In this document: positions 6,396 through 6,414 of the stretch, one piece after another
Position numbering within the stretch: the first letter of the stretch is position 1
Layout of the letters: each line of letters begins with the position of its first letter
Assembly: GCA_017621955.1 (NCBI GenBank)
Contig: JAGASB010000039.1
Span: 1 to 6,414, forward strand
Length of the DNA stretch: 6,414 bases
Direction of reading: 5' to 3'
Origin: Clostridia bacterium
GTDB taxonomy: Bacteria; Bacillota_A; Clostridia; Christensenellales; Borkfalkiaceae
Made by a program: the position numbers and the translations under genes
Notes under the pieces: generated by a model
The model's input: only the letters and a program-made list of their open reading frames with translations
What the model was told of the DNA's origin: nothing
The model's database searches: none

Positions 6396-6414
6396 ATTGT
6401 ATAGTAAACCACCC

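Noticed and set aside
1..6414. CRISPR arrays, tRNA or rRNA genes, insertion-sequence ends
   Set aside because: I looked for repeated spacers, cloverleaf ends and terminal inverted repeats flanking transposase-like frames and saw none.

Overview
The window looks like chromosomal DNA of a low-GC Gram-positive bacterium, most likely an uncultured or gut Clostridia-type Firmicute. The evidence is strong A+T bias, AGGAG-type ribosome binding sites, U-tailed intrinsic terminators and a tRNA-sensing T-box leader, a regulator largely confined to this group and its relatives. I cannot name a species.

Region 1 (1-3020, + strand) is the de novo NAD operon nadA-nadB-nadC. The start of nadA lies outside the window. 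NadB oxidises aspartate to iminoaspartate, NadA condenses that with dihydroxyacetone phosphate to quinolinate, and NadC converts quinolinate to nicotinate mononucleotide. The genes are tightly packed: 13 bases between nadA and nadB, and an 8-base overlap between nadB and nadC. The operon ends in a hairpin (3033-3073) with an A-run on one side and a T-run on the other, so it can also terminate the convergent gene.

Region 2 (3080-4848, - strand) is a stand-alone tryptophan synthase beta chain of the TrpB2 type with no trpA beside it. Reading with the gene there is a consensus promoter (TTGACA, 17 bases, TATAAT), then a T-box leader whose specifier codon is TGG (Trp) and whose T-box has the C expected to pair with the G discriminator of tRNA-Trp, then an intrinsic terminator. 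Between this terminator and trpB lies a 19-codon reading frame with its own AGGAG site and one TGG codon. It is a candidate leader peptide or microprotein and is the least explained item here.

Region 3 (about 4947-6395) appears to be decaying DNA. A short - strand remnant resembles the last part of an AraC-type helix-turn-helix domain. It abuts a + strand gene of the neutral/alkaline ceramidase-like superfamily that has lost its 5' end and carries an in-frame TAA at 6074-6076. The simplest reading is a formerly divergent regulator/enzyme pair whose shared intergenic region and both 5' ends were deleted at about 5080-5096. The enzyme remnant still has its own terminator at the right edge. The gap 4849-4946 between the trpB promoter and this remnant is A+T-rich and holds nothing I can support.
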